Shown here piece by piece: positions 17,477 through 26,169 of a stretch of DNA of 64,000 nucleotides. Source of the stretch: Flavilitoribacter sp020436695 (GTDB taxonomy: Bacteria > Bacteroidota > Bacteroidia > Chitinophagales > Saprospiraceae); contig JAWKLQ010000001.1 of NCBI GenBank assembly GCA_041392665.1, positions 310,001 to 374,000 of the forward strand. Direction: 5' to 3'. The first letter of the stretch is position 1. Each line of letters starts with the position of its first letter. A model generated the notes under the pieces. It worked only from the letters and a program-made list of their open reading frames with translations. It was not told where the DNA came from and searched no databases. The translations under genes and the position numbers were made by a program.

Positions 17477-17938
17477 TTAATGCTGCTCCCCCTTCCCATT
17501 CCGGGCATCCGTCCGGCGATAAAAGATCGGATGGTGCTTATCATCACCTTTACGGTCCTTCATTTCTTCTTTCCCGGCCTTCATGTTGTGACCATGTTCT
17601 TCTTTAGTAGCCTGTCCATTTTGTTTTCCGGTTTGCTGATGGGCTTTGCCATGCATTTGAGCTTTTCCGTCGTCGCCCTGGCAACCTCCCTTTTCAGCTT
17701 TACCATTGCCCTTATTCTGGCGCTGTTGTTCACCTTTTCCACGGTTTTCCTTAGCCTGGTCTTTGCGGCCTTTGTGCTCGGGTGCACCAGACTCGTATTC
17801 TACTTCCTGCTCTTCGGTACGTTGCACCTCCTGATCGGTAGATTTGCCGTGTACCTGGCCGGGCATCTGAGCCTGTAATCCGTTAAAAGTGTAAAAAGTA
17901 GCGAAGAGAAACATTATTGCGAAAGTTATCTTTTTCAT
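17477..17938 (-). CDS. Small secreted K/E/G/Q-rich low-complexity protein
   Basis: A 153-aa protein with a clear signal peptide (MKKITFAIMFLFATF, cleavage near LQAQ), followed by an extremely hydrophilic mature part rich in Lys, Glu, Gln, Gly and His with no predicted fold. Only one cysteine is seen. I do not recognise a family. It is transcribed divergently from the oxidoreductase operon. The opposite-strand open frame over the same bases is a hydrophobic artefact of this composition. The role is unknown. Confidence 0.65.
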   Translation of the reverse strand: MKKITFAIMFLFATFYTFNGLQAQMPGQVHGKSTDQEVQRTEEQEVEYESGAPEHKGRKDQAKENRGKGEQQRQNKGNGKAEKGGCQGDDGKAQMHGKAHQQTGKQNGQATKEEHGHNMKAGKEEMKDRKGDDKHHPIFYRRTDARNGKGEQH

Positions 17939-18166
17939 GGCATTGTGTTTTTTGATTTGCTTTTCTGACGGAAATGGAATTCGGCGGTAACACGATCAAC
18001 AAAATTTTAACGAAACAATAAGATTTTTTCGCTGTATAAAAACTTTGAGTAAAAACTATATTTAGAATAAAATTTCACACTGCTGCCAAATATTGAAGGA
18101 TTCTTTGCCGAATTTCGAGATGTACCCTATATTGCGCAGCTAAGCAAACAAAAACTGAGGTAGATT

Positions 18167-19969
18167 GTGAAACCGACGAACATACAGGATCCGGAATATT
18201 TCCACAAGGTTGTCGACTGCCAACATGCCTGCCCGGCCCATACGCCGGTACCGGAATATATCCGGCTAATTGCAGCGGAGCGTTACACCGATGCATACAT
18301 GGTCAACTGGGAATCCAACGTATTTCCGGGCATTCTGGGACGCACCTGTGACCGTCCCTGCGAACCGGCCTGCCGACGCGGCCGATTAGAAGCTGAAGAA
18401 GAACCCGTGGCGATCTGTCGCCTGAAGCGCGTCGCCGCCGATAATAAGGGAGAAGTCAAAGGCCTGATGCCACAGGGACCATTCCCGCCCAACGGCAAAA
18501 CCATAGCGCTAATCGGGGGCGGGCCTGCCTCTCTCACGGTTGCCCGTGATTTGGCCCCTCTGGGTTATGAGATACATCTGTACGACGAATGGAACAAGGG
18601 TGGCGGAATGATGCGTACCCAGATCCCTGCCTTCCGTTTGCCGGAAGGAGTGCTGGATGAAGAAGTCAATTACATTCTGGATATGGGTATTCATACGCAT
18701 TTCAACCACTTTGTATCCAGTATGCGGGAGATCCTTGAGAAAGACTACGATGCGATCTTTGTAGGTACCGGTGCGCCAAAAGGCCGTGACCTGAACCTGC
18801 CCGGCCGCGAGGAAGCAGACGCCAATATTCACATCGGTATTGAATGGCTGGCCGGTGTAGCTTTCGAACACATCACCAGCGTAGGTAAAAAAGTGATCGT
18901 ACTTGGTGGTGGGAATACTGCCATGGACTGCTGCCGGACTTCCCGCCGCCTGGGGGGCGAGCAGGTCAATGTGGTAGTACGCAGTCCGTTCCAGGACATG
19001 AAGGCCTCTCCCTGGGAGATAGAAGACGCCATTCGGGAAGATATCCCCATTATGAATAATATGCCTCCTAAAGAATTTGTCGTGGAGAACGGCAAATTAA
19101 AGGGCGTGATCTTCGGCAAGGTACGCGCCGAATACGATGAGAACGGCCGCCGCAAACTGGTACCAACCGGCGAGCCCGACGTCTTCATTGAAGCTGATGA
19201 CGTGATCATCGCCATCGGTCAGGACAACGCTTTCCCCTGGATTGAGCGAGATCTTGGACTGGAACTTGGAAAATGGGACCTGCCAGTGCTGGATAAGGTT
19301 ACCTTCCAGTCCACCCTTCCCAAAGTATTTTTCGGTGGAGATGCCGCATTTGGTCCGGAAAACGTGATCACTGCGGTGGCCCACGGTCATCAGGCGGCCA
19401 TCTCGATCGACCTGTTCTGCCAGGGCGAAGATCTAATGACTGACCGGCCGGGCCCGACTACCAATCTGATCAGCCAGAAGATGGGTATTCATGAGTGGAT
19501 CTACGACAGCGGAGTGACGAATGACGACCGTTATGCCGTACCCCACGAGTCCAAGGAAAAAACCCTGGCTAACCGGAAGGTGGAAGTAGAACTAGGCTTC
19601 AATGAAGTGCTCGGTTTCAAGGAAGCACAGCGGTGCCTGAACTGTGATGTGCAGACGGTGTTCTCTACCAGCCGCTGTATCGAATGCGATGCCTGTGTGG
19701 ATATTTGTCCTACATCCTGCATCACCTTCACGACCAACGGAGAAGAAGACGAACTTCGTCATAGGCTCAATGCCCCTTCGACCAATACGTCGCAGGCCTT
19801 ATATGTATCCGAAACCCTCCCTACCCAGCGTGTCATGATCAAGGATGAAGATGTTTGTCTTCACTGTGGATTGTGTGCAGAGCGTTGCCCGACGGCCGCC
19901 TGGGATATGCATAAATTTTTATACCAAGTTACAAAAGCAGGGCAGACATGCAGCAACTTAGTGGAGTAA
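18167..19969 (+). CDS. GltD-like NAD(P)H/FAD oxidoreductase with C-terminal 2[4Fe-4S] ferredoxin domain
   Basis: Cytoplasmic iron-sulfur flavoprotein, the likely electron-transfer partner of the 2-oxoacid oxidoreductase encoded next. It begins with GTG at 18167. Domain order: N-terminal Fe-S domain (CQHACPA and CDRPCEPACRRG), FAD-binding GGGPASL (about residue 120), NAD(P)-binding VIVLGGGNTAMD (about 245), FGGDAAFGPENVITA near 390, and a C-terminal ferredoxin module with CIECDACVDICP and CLHCGLCAERCP. The core matches the small subunit of glutamate synthase and related dehydrogenase subunits; the C-terminal clusters make it about 100 residues longer than plain GltD. Its 3' end overlaps the next gene by 22 bases, indicating translational coupling. 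It probably passes electrons between ferredoxin and NAD(P). Confidence 0.9.
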   Translation: MKPTNIQDPEYFHKVVDCQHACPAHTPVPEYIRLIAAERYTDAYMVNWESNVFPGILGRTCDRPCEPACRRGRLEAEEEPVAICRLKRVAADNKGEVKGLMPQGPFPPNGKTIALIGGGPASLTVARDLAPLGYEIHLYDEWNKGGGMMRTQIPAFRLPEGVLDEEVNYILDMGIHTHFNHFVSSMREILEKDYDAIFVGTGAPKGRDLNLPGREEADANIHIGIEWLAGVAFEHITSVGKKVIVLGGGNTAMDCCRTSRRLGGEQVNVVVRSPFQDMKASPWEIEDAIREDIPIMNNMPPKEFVVENGKLKGVIFGKVRAEYDENGRRKLVPTGEPDVFIEADDVIIAIGQDNAFPWIERDLGLELGKWDLPVLDKVTFQSTLPKVFFGGDAAFGPENVITAVAHGHQAAISIDLFCQGEDLMTDRPGPTTNLISQKMGIHEWIYDSGVTNDDRYAVPHESKEKTLANRKVEVELGFNEVLGFKEAQRCLNCDVQTVFSTSRCIECDACVDICPTSCITFTTNGEEDELRHRLNAPSTNTSQALYVSETLPTQRVMIKDEDVCLHCGLCAERCPTAAWDMHKFLYQVTKAGQTCSNLVE

Positions 19970-21762
19970 ACGATATGGTAGTCCGTTTCGCCAATGTAAA
20001 CGGTACGGGCTCGGCGAGTGCGAACAACCTGTTCGCCAAAGCCATCTTCCGGATGGGTATTCCGGTAACTCCAAAGAATATATTTCCTTCCAACATTCAG
20101 GGATTACCGACCTGGTACGAAGTACGGGTCAGTGAGGATGGTTATCTGGGGCGTCGCGACAATATCGATGTGATGGTCTGCGTCAATCCTCAGAGCATGG
20201 CCAAAGATGTTGCTTCCGTACGTCCGGGCGGTTATTTCATTTATGACAATACCAAACGGCTGCACGATGAATTCATCCGGGACGATATCCATTATATCGG
20301 TATCCCGATGATGCAGTTGTCGATGAGCGCCTTCCGGGACCCACGCCAACGGCAGCTTTTCAAGAACATCATTTACGTCGGAGCGCTTTCCCTGTTACTC
20401 GATATTGAGTACCAGGTACTGGAGGACATGATCAAGGATCAGTTTAAACGCAAGGAAAAACTCATTCCTTTGAATATGACGGCGCTGGAACTGGGCCGGC
20501 AATATGTGCGCGAGCATTACGAATATCCGCTTCCCATTCGTCTGGAACGGCGGGATCTGGTGGGTGATCAGATCGTGATCGACGGCAATACGGCCTGTGC
20601 ATTGGGTGCACTTTACGGCGGTGCAACGGTGGTAGCCTGGTATCCGATCACGCCTTCCACTTCGGTGGCGCAGGCATTTGAAAAATACGCCAAACGGCTG
20701 CGCGTGGATCCCGAAACGGGCAAGAATAAATTTGCCGTCATACAGGCAGAAGACGAACTGGCCGCTATCGGGATGGTGATCGGAGCAGCCTGGAACGGTT
20801 CCCGGGCGTTTACCGCCACGAGTGGTCCGGGTGTTTCGCTGATGAACGAATTTATCGGATTGGCATATTTTGCCGAAATTCCGGTGGTCCTGATCAATGT
20901 ACAACGGGGTGGCCCCTCTACCGGTATGCCGACGCGCACGCAGCAGGCGGATATCATTTCCACTGCTTATGCTTCGCACGGTGATACCAAGCATGTAATG
21001 ATCTTCCCGGCCAATCCAAAAGAGTGTTTCGACATGACTGCGGAAGCCCTCGATCTGGCAGATCGTCTGCAAACGCCGATCATGGTGATGACCGATCTGG
21101 ACCTGGGCATGAACGATCATCTTTCTCCCCCACTGAAATGGGATGATGACCGGAAATACGACCGGGGTAAAGTATACGATGCCGAAGATCTGGAACGAAT
21201 TGAAAAATTTGGTCGCTATCTCGATGTAGATGGTGACGGCATACCCTACCGGACCATTCCGGGTACTCATCCAACAAAGGGGTCTTATTTCACCCGGGGC
21301 ACCTCGCGCGATGAATACGCCCGCTACACCGAAGACGGTGCCGCTTATGTGCGTAATGTAGACCGGCTGATCAAGAAGTGGAATACTGCAAAAGAACTGG
21401 TGCCTGCCGCAGAGTTATACCAGGATGGACAACAGAGCGAAGCAGGAATGGTCTTTTTCGGCACTACCACCTACGCGGCCCTGGAAACCCTCGACATTAT
21501 GGCCAAGGAAGGTCTGCAAATGGATGCCATGCGGCTCAAAGCTTTCCCCTTCGGTGAGGAGGTAGAACAATTCATTGAGCAGCATGAACAGATCTTTGTG
21601 ATCGAACAGAATCGTGACGCGCAGATGCGTACGCTTTTGATCAATGAACTCAATGTTGATCCTCGGAAATTGATCCCCGTTCTTAATTATGACGGGATGC
21701 CGATTACAGCAGCTCGAATTCGCGGACAGATCGTAAATGAACTGACTTTGGTTAAGTCGTAA
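19948..21762 (+). CDS. korA: 2-oxoacid:ferredoxin oxidoreductase, fused gamma-alpha subunit
   Basis: Alpha subunit of a 2-oxoacid (probably 2-oxoglutarate) oxidoreductase that converts an acyl-CoA and a 2-oxoacid reversibly, with reduced ferredoxin as electron carrier. Residues about 10-190 are the gamma domain (VRFANVNGTGSASANN). The pyrimidine-binding alpha domain follows, with GNTACALGALYGG, the hallmark YPITPSTS, and ATSGPGVSLM. The gamma-alpha fusion and the length of 604 aa fit the KorA type found in Bacteroidota and Actinobacteria. The last codons (Lys-Ser-stop) lie in an AAGTCGTAAGTT repeat, so the C-terminal tail has probably been affected by a small dispersed repeat. Substrate choice is inferred. 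Confidence 0.93.
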   Translation: MQQLSGVNDMVVRFANVNGTGSASANNLFAKAIFRMGIPVTPKNIFPSNIQGLPTWYEVRVSEDGYLGRRDNIDVMVCVNPQSMAKDVASVRPGGYFIYDNTKRLHDEFIRDDIHYIGIPMMQLSMSAFRDPRQRQLFKNIIYVGALSLLLDIEYQVLEDMIKDQFKRKEKLIPLNMTALELGRQYVREHYEYPLPIRLERRDLVGDQIVIDGNTACALGALYGGATVVAWYPITPSTSVAQAFEKYAKRLRVDPETGKNKFAVIQAEDELAAIGMVIGAAWNGSRAFTATSGPGVSLMNEFIGLAYFAEIPVVLINVQRGGPSTGMPTRTQQADIISTAYASHGDTKHVMIFPANPKECFDMTAEALDLADRLQTPIMVMTDLDLGMNDHLSPPLKWDDDRKYDRGKVYDAEDLERIEKFGRYLDVDGDGIPYRTIPGTHPTKGSYFTRGTSRDEYARYTEDGAAYVRNVDRLIKKWNTAKELVPAAELYQDGQQSEAGMVFFGTTTYAALETLDIMAKEGLQMDAMRLKAFPFGEEVEQFIEQHEQIFVIEQNRDAQMRTLLINELNVDPRKLIPVLNYDGMPITAARIRGQIVNELTLVKS

Positions 21763-21856
21763 GTTGGTCAGTCGCTAGTTGTAAGTCCGTTTCTATTGAC
21801 TTACGACGGAACGATAAGGATCTGCTGACTTACGACTCATAAACTAACGACTAACA
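21755..21856. repeat. TAGTCGTAAGTC-family repeat between the alpha and beta subunit genes
   Basis: AAGTCGTAAGTT contains the stop of the alpha-subunit gene; GTCAGTCGCTAGTTGTAAGTCC follows, and inverted copies (CTTACGACTCATAAACTAACGACTAAC) lie just before the beta-subunit start. The pair can form an imperfect hairpin of about 100 bases inside the operon. Confidence 0.7.
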
Positions 21857-21866
21857 GATTTTCAAA

Positions 21867-22919
21867 ATGACATATATAAAACCGAGCTTCCGACACCCAC
21901 TGCTCCCCAAGAATGCCTTGGGTTATTCCCGGGCAGATTACGAAGGCGCTATTTCAACCCTTTGTGCCGGTTGCGGTCACGATTCCATCAGCGGGGCCAT
22001 TGTGCAGGCCTGTTACGAAATGGATATTGAGCCACACCGGCTGGCAAAATTGTCCGGTATCGGCTGTTCGTCCAAGACACCGACTTATTTTCTGAGCAAT
22101 TCACACGGTTTTAACTCCGTACATGGCCGGATGCCGTCCATTGCTACCGGCGCCTATATGGCCAACCGCGACCTCATCTATCTGGGCGTTTCCGGAGATG
22201 GCGATACGGCTTCCATCGGTATGGGGCAGTTTGTACACGCCATCCGTCGCAACCTCAATATGGTGTACATTGTAATGAACAACGGTTGCTACGGTCTGAC
22301 GAAAGGACAACACTCCGCCACGGCCGATATCGGCTCCAAGAGTAAGGACGGCGCAGTGAATCCCTTCCAGTCAATCGATCTGGTAGGGCTAGCGCTGGAA
22401 CTGGGTGCTACCTTTGTGGGCCGGAGTTTTTCCGGAGACAAAACACAGCTGGTACCGCTTATTCAGGCAGCTATGTCGCATCCGGGTTTCGCGTTCCTGG
22501 ATGTGTTATCGCCCTGCGTAACTTTCAATAACAAGCCTGAATCAACCAAGTCGTACGACTACGTGCGGGCGCATATGGAAGCAACGGCTACCATCGATTT
22601 CATTCCGGAAATGGAGGAGATCACTGTGGATTATCCGGAAGGTAAATCCACCTCCGTGAAATTGCACGACGGCTCGCTGATCCAACTGCATAAACTGGCT
22701 CCCAAGTGGGACCCGACCGACCGCAGCTCCGCCGTAAATCGCCTTTATGCGGCCAAAGCCAAAGGGGAGATCCTGACCGGCCTGCTGTACATTGATCAGA
22801 AAAGCCAGGATCTGCACGATATGGAGAATACGGTAGCTACGCCGCTCAATCAACTGCAGGAAGCGGATCTGAATCCGGGTGCCTCGGTTTTGGAAGGGAT
22901 TAATGAGAGTTTTCGGTAG
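21867..22919 (+). CDS. korB: 2-oxoacid:ferredoxin oxidoreductase beta subunit
   Basis: Thiamine-diphosphate-binding beta subunit of the same complex. It has the cluster/TPP region LCAGCGHDSISGA, GIGCSSKTPTYF, and the TPP-magnesium motif beginning GDGDTASIGM and ending in NN (about residues 112-141). LTKGQHSATA follows. The 350-aa length is normal for KorB. It is separated from the alpha gene by about 100 bases of repeat-derived sequence, so expression of the two may not be fully coupled. With the upstream GltD-like protein it forms a three-gene unit without a separate delta/ferredoxin subunit. Confidence 0.94.
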   Translation: MTYIKPSFRHPLLPKNALGYSRADYEGAISTLCAGCGHDSISGAIVQACYEMDIEPHRLAKLSGIGCSSKTPTYFLSNSHGFNSVHGRMPSIATGAYMANRDLIYLGVSGDGDTASIGMGQFVHAIRRNLNMVYIVMNNGCYGLTKGQHSATADIGSKSKDGAVNPFQSIDLVGLALELGATFVGRSFSGDKTQLVPLIQAAMSHPGFAFLDVLSPCVTFNNKPESTKSYDYVRAHMEATATIDFIPEMEEITVDYPEGKSTSVKLHDGSLIQLHKLAPKWDPTDRSSAVNRLYAAKAKGEILTGLLYIDQKSQDLHDMENTVATPLNQLQEADLNPGASVLEGINESFR

Positions 22920-22972
22920 AACGCTTATTAATAGGAGGCCAAAGTTTGCAACATTACCGAAGGGAGATAGGT

Positions 22973-23065
22973 AACCGGAGTTGCAAACTCCGGTTAGCGG
23001 AGTAAGACTAGCGAAGTTGCGAACTTCGAGCAAGTGATAGACAACCGGAGTTGCAAACTCCGGTT
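22973..23065. repeat. Three REP-like hairpins after the beta subunit gene
   Basis: AACCGGAGT-tgcaa-ACTCCGGTT occurs identically at 22973-22995 and 23043-23065. Between them, at 23012-23028, lies a shorter variant, CGAAGT-tgcga-ACTTCG. All three share the TGCRA loop. They form a compact REP-like cluster that may end or stabilise the operon transcript. Confidence 0.8.
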
Positions 23066-23080
23066 AGCAGAGAGTCTTAA

Positions 23081-23560
23081 GTGGATACGCAGAAGCCACT
23101 GATAAAGCTAATTATCGCAGATTTTTACAGGATATCTTCGATAGTTGACGTTGTCAGTGGCTTTGTTATTTTCATTTGGCATGATGAGCTTTACTGTGCG
23201 CATTTAAAAATTAAAAGCTACCAGATTCTATTTTTTAGAGGCTTAGTAATATCTAATATGGATTCAAAGTTTGTTGTTCAAATTGGTGTATTTACGGAAG
23301 AAAATAAATTTGATCCCTCTCATACCAATCTTGACTTCCAAAGTGGAAAAGTCTTCAGCATCGAGATCCTTGATTATGGCATTGACTGGCTCAGATTTGA
23401 AGATATGAAAGCCGGCGATCTGGATTATATATTAGTGGAGTTATTAGGATTAAATTTGGATCACAAAATCCAGATAGTGGTACATGAAGATCGCTATCAA
23501 AAATTACAGCCGGTATTGGATAAATTTCGGAAGGAGATAATGATCAGTCTCAGTCAATAG
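23081..23560 (+). CDS. Hypothetical protein, A+T-rich, possibly acquired
   Basis: A 159-aa open frame beginning with GTG just after the REP-like cluster; an internal ATG at residue 60 is an alternative start. No known domain or motif is visible. The product is acidic in its second half and lacks a signal peptide; a short hydrophobic run (VVSGFVIFIW) lies near residue 27. Codon use is clearly more A+T-rich than in neighbouring genes, which may indicate transfer. The C-terminal part (FSIEILDYGIDWLRFEDM) looks like a small immunity-type or regulatory fold, but that is only an impression. Confidence 0.5.
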   Translation: MDTQKPLIKLIIADFYRISSIVDVVSGFVIFIWHDELYCAHLKIKSYQILFFRGLVISNMDSKFVVQIGVFTEENKFDPSHTNLDFQSGKVFSIEILDYGIDWLRFEDMKAGDLDYILVELLGLNLDHKIQIVVHEDRYQKLQPVLDKFRKEIMISLSQ

Positions 23561-23662
23561 CGGGTCCTTGCTCTCCGTAGTTTGTCAAAACCCAAAATCT
23601 GGCACCTAATCAACTTTTTCAACACCGATACAAGGTCCATCAAACAACTTTATTATCTCATT

Positions 23663-23694
23663 TTTGGTTAACTTTAGCTTTAGCAATAAGTTTG
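23663..23694 (+). promoter_or_regulatory. Bacteroidota-type promoter before the 23.8 kb lipoprotein
   Basis: A -33 TTTG (23663-23666) and a -7 TAAGTTTG (23687-23694) are separated by 20 bases, matching the phylum consensus TTTG-N19-21-TAnnTTTG. It would start a transcript near 23701, running into the lipoprotein gene. Confidence 0.65.
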
Positions 23695-23835
23695 AAAAAC
23701 GCGACCATTCCTAATTTAGTATGAAGCTAAAAGGAAGACTATTTACCGACCTATTCATAAAGTGTAAGAGCAGAAAATGCAGGAAATGGTTTGGTAAATT
23801 CCTCCTGTAAAACTTTTAGACGTTCAAATTATCTA

Positions 23836-24519
23836 ATGAAATATCTTACCATTTTCACCCTACTCCTGGCCATCCTGACGGGCTGCAATTCCGGTCAGGC
23901 CGCTGGTAATACCTTTGAAGGTCATATACAGTATACCATCGAATACCAGCCGCAACAAACCTTTTTAGACCGGCATTATTTCGAAGAAAAAAGAGGTACA
24001 GCCATACATTATTACTATAAACAGGGTGATTACTTAAGAGTCTATCTGACCCCGGACGGAGATACCTGCCGCTTTGAGTTGTATAAGATCAAGGAGAACC
24101 GGATATACTTTAGTACCGATCTGAGTACGGATACGGTTTATACCTATTCTTGTGCCGAGGGTTACGGTGACCTGCTCTCCTTTCGGAAAACGGAGTCAAA
24201 GCCAATGCTGAACCAGGAAACGGTATCCTATGAATGCACGATGAGGTATGATCAGGCTAGTGCCCCAGGGCCTCCCTTCCAGGTAGCCGTGAAGATGTTC
24301 TACGGGCCATCCATAAAAATAGATGGTTCCATCTATGCCGATTATAAAGAGGGATTCTACAATAAATTTGCGGAAGCATCCAACTCCCTTCCCTTGCGAA
24401 CGGAAGTTAAAGGCGACCCGCTGGCCGACCAGATCATACAGGCGACAGATGTCAAGCAACAGTCACTTGATGATAAGTTGTTTAACAAGTCTTCGAACTG
24501 GAAAATTGTAGAAAGGTGA
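23836..24519 (+). CDS. Lipoprotein of unknown function (DUF4412-like)
   Basis: A 227-aa lipoprotein with lipobox LTGC (Cys17). The start at 23836 is chosen because it places the signal peptide at the N-terminus; the open frame extends 15 codons further upstream. After the signal the sequence runs FEGHIQYTIEY, then alternating strands and a late DPLADQI segment. This arrangement resembles DUF4412/GLPGLI-like beta-sandwich lipoproteins, but the link is weak. A good promoter precedes it, and an esterase gene follows after 62 bases on the same strand. Confidence 0.75.
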   Translation: MKYLTIFTLLLAILTGCNSGQAAGNTFEGHIQYTIEYQPQQTFLDRHYFEEKRGTAIHYYYKQGDYLRVYLTPDGDTCRFELYKIKENRIYFSTDLSTDTVYTYSCAEGYGDLLSFRKTESKPMLNQETVSYECTMRYDQASAPGPPFQVAVKMFYGPSIKIDGSIYADYKEGFYNKFAEASNSLPLRTEVKGDPLADQIIQATDVKQQSLDDKLFNKSSNWKIVER

Positions 24520-24581
24520 ACGACTATTAGCCCTAACATGGATCGCTTACTACCAGGCTGATCCAAGATCAAAATGTAAAA

Positions 24582-25772
24582 ATGTCCATAAGAAAAGTAT
24601 CTATGAGGCTCATCTTCCTTAGCCTCATTTTATTTCCGAAGAGTTTTTTCGCCCAGAGTAATAACACAATTATCGCCGGCGAAAAACACACTATCTATTC
24701 GAAGATAATTGGCGAGGATAAAGAATATTGGGTGCATTTGCCCGTGAATTACGATAAAAGCGACAACCACTACCCCGTTCTGTACATCACCGACGGGGAT
24801 GAACATTTTTCGCTCGCTTCCGGGGCTACCGAATTCATGAGTTCGCAATACATGATCCCCGAAATGATCGTTGTTTCCATTTTTCATAAAGACCGGAACC
24901 ACGACCTTACGCCCACACATATTACCGTCAATAACGAAGGTTTCAGGAGTGACGCCCTGAAAGTGAGCGGTGGCGGCGAAAAACTACTGCAGTTTATTGA
25001 AAAAGAGCTCATTGTCGAGATAGAGCGCAATTATCGCACCGGGCCGTATCGCATTCTTGCGGGGCATTCACTCGGCGGTTTATTCTCTATGTATGCCTAT
25101 TTGAACCGCAATGCGCTCTTTAATGCCTTTATTTCCATGGATCCGGCCTTAACCTGGGATAACCATCTGTGCGAACGCATGCTGAAGACAGCCTCCTACC
25201 AATCCGCAAGTTTGAGTAGTAAACTCTATATTTCATCGGCACACAACGCACCCTACGGCGAACCGGATACCAGTCCTTTCCGACGCTCCCAGGATGCATT
25301 CGATCAGGCATTGAAGTCAAAACAGATCGAGAATGTAAGGCACGATTATTTCGAGGATCGAAACCACCTGGCCGTACCCTACAATAGCCTGTATGCTGCT
25401 CTGACCTATATTTTTTCCGGATATTACATTTTGGATGATCCTCAATTCGTGCTGGAAATTTCTTTTATTCAGAAGTTCTACGAGGAGCAATCCGAACTAT
25501 ACGACATAAGCTTTACTCCGGCAGAGGGGCTGATTGAGATGCTGGGGAAGTATTTTCTATTCGATATCAATGAATACGGGAAAGCTATTGAGTTCTTCAC
25601 CTTCAATACGATGAATTACCCTACCTCTTACCGGGCTTTTGAATATCTGGCAAAAGCCCATCGTTCAGCGGGGCATAAAGAGGAAGCAATCGCTAATTTC
25701 AGAAAAGCGCTTGCATTGTCTCCCGGGAACAAAGACATCCAAAAAATGCTCACTGAACTTGAAAAACAATGA
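24582..25772 (+). CDS. Esterase-D-type alpha/beta hydrolase with C-terminal TPR
   Basis: Exported hydrolase of 396 aa. A signal peptide (about residues 1-24) leads into an esterase D/Fes-like domain with nucleophile motif GHSLGG; the histidine is probably in the EDRNHLAVP segment. A single tetratricopeptide-like repeat (about 345-390, AFEYLAKAHRSAGHKEEAI) closes the protein. A paralogue with the same layout lies at 38661-39833. Members of this family cleave siderophore or carbohydrate esters; the real substrate is unknown. It is probably co-transcribed with the following thioredoxin gene. Confidence 0.88.
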   Translation: MSIRKVSMRLIFLSLILFPKSFFAQSNNTIIAGEKHTIYSKIIGEDKEYWVHLPVNYDKSDNHYPVLYITDGDEHFSLASGATEFMSSQYMIPEMIVVSIFHKDRNHDLTPTHITVNNEGFRSDALKVSGGGEKLLQFIEKELIVEIERNYRTGPYRILAGHSLGGLFSMYAYLNRNALFNAFISMDPALTWDNHLCERMLKTASYQSASLSSKLYISSAHNAPYGEPDTSPFRRSQDAFDQALKSKQIENVRHDYFEDRNHLAVPYNSLYAALTYIFSGYYILDDPQFVLEISFIQKFYEEQSELYDISFTPAEGLIEMLGKYFLFDINEYGKAIEFFTFNTMNYPTSYRAFEYLAKAHRSAGHKEEAIANFRKALALSPGNKDIQKMLTELEKQ

Positions 25773-25806
25773 TCTACATCGCAGATGATTTGTTATCAAC
25801 ATTGTA

Positions 25807-26169
25807 ATGCCTACATTTCTAAGTATGAGTAAGATCAGTGAACAGGAACTCAATAAATGGATTGCCGATCAGCGAATCGCCATCCTTTTTTTCAAGACTC
25901 CCGGGTGCGGCGTATGCCAGATGCAACTGCCCCGGATAAAAGCGATAGCTGAAGAACAAGCGGTCAGCCTTAAGGTGATTGACCTATCCGAAAACCTCCA
26001 TCTTTCCGGCCCTCAAATGGTACTCAGTGCTCCGGTAACCAAAGTATTTTTCGAGGGAAAAGAAATATTTAAAGAAGGCTCCTATATAAATTTTGATCAA
26101 TTGAAACAGCTGCTTACGCAATACAAAGCAGATCACCTCACTTCCGAACATGAAAAAAACGAAACTTGA
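25807..26169 (+). CDS. Thioredoxin family protein
   Basis: A 120-aa cytoplasmic thioredoxin-fold protein. The active-site motif is CGVC within FKTPGCGVCQMQL, a CxxC that differs from the classical CGPC. The cis-proline region is SAPVTKVFF. There is no signal peptide. An alternative start at 25825 would shorten it by six residues. It overlaps the next gene by 20 bases and follows the esterase gene by 34 bases, so the three are likely one operon. Confidence 0.85.
   Translation: MPTFLSMSKISEQELNKWIADQRIAILFFKTPGCGVCQMQLPRIKAIAEEQAVSLKVIDLSENLHLSGPQMVLSAPVTKVFFEGKEIFKEGSYINFDQLKQLLTQYKADHLTSEHEKNET

Noticed and set aside
17426..17878. Plus-strand 150-codon hydrophobic open frame
   Set aside because: It is the complement of the K/E/Q-rich secreted protein gene on the minus strand, which has a proper signal peptide; hydrophobicity here is a by-product of that composition.
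20395..21270. Long minus-strand open frame of about 290 codons
   Set aside because: It lies antisense inside the well-supported 2-oxoacid oxidoreductase alpha gene and shows no recognisable domain.
22973..23065. CRISPR array
   Set aside because: Only two identical palindromic units plus a variant, with irregular spacing and no cas genes; REP-like hairpins explain it better.
23721..23810. 29-codon basic peptide frame with two cysteines
   Set aside because: It lies in the leader of the 23.8 kb lipoprotein; too short and without a conserved motif to call.
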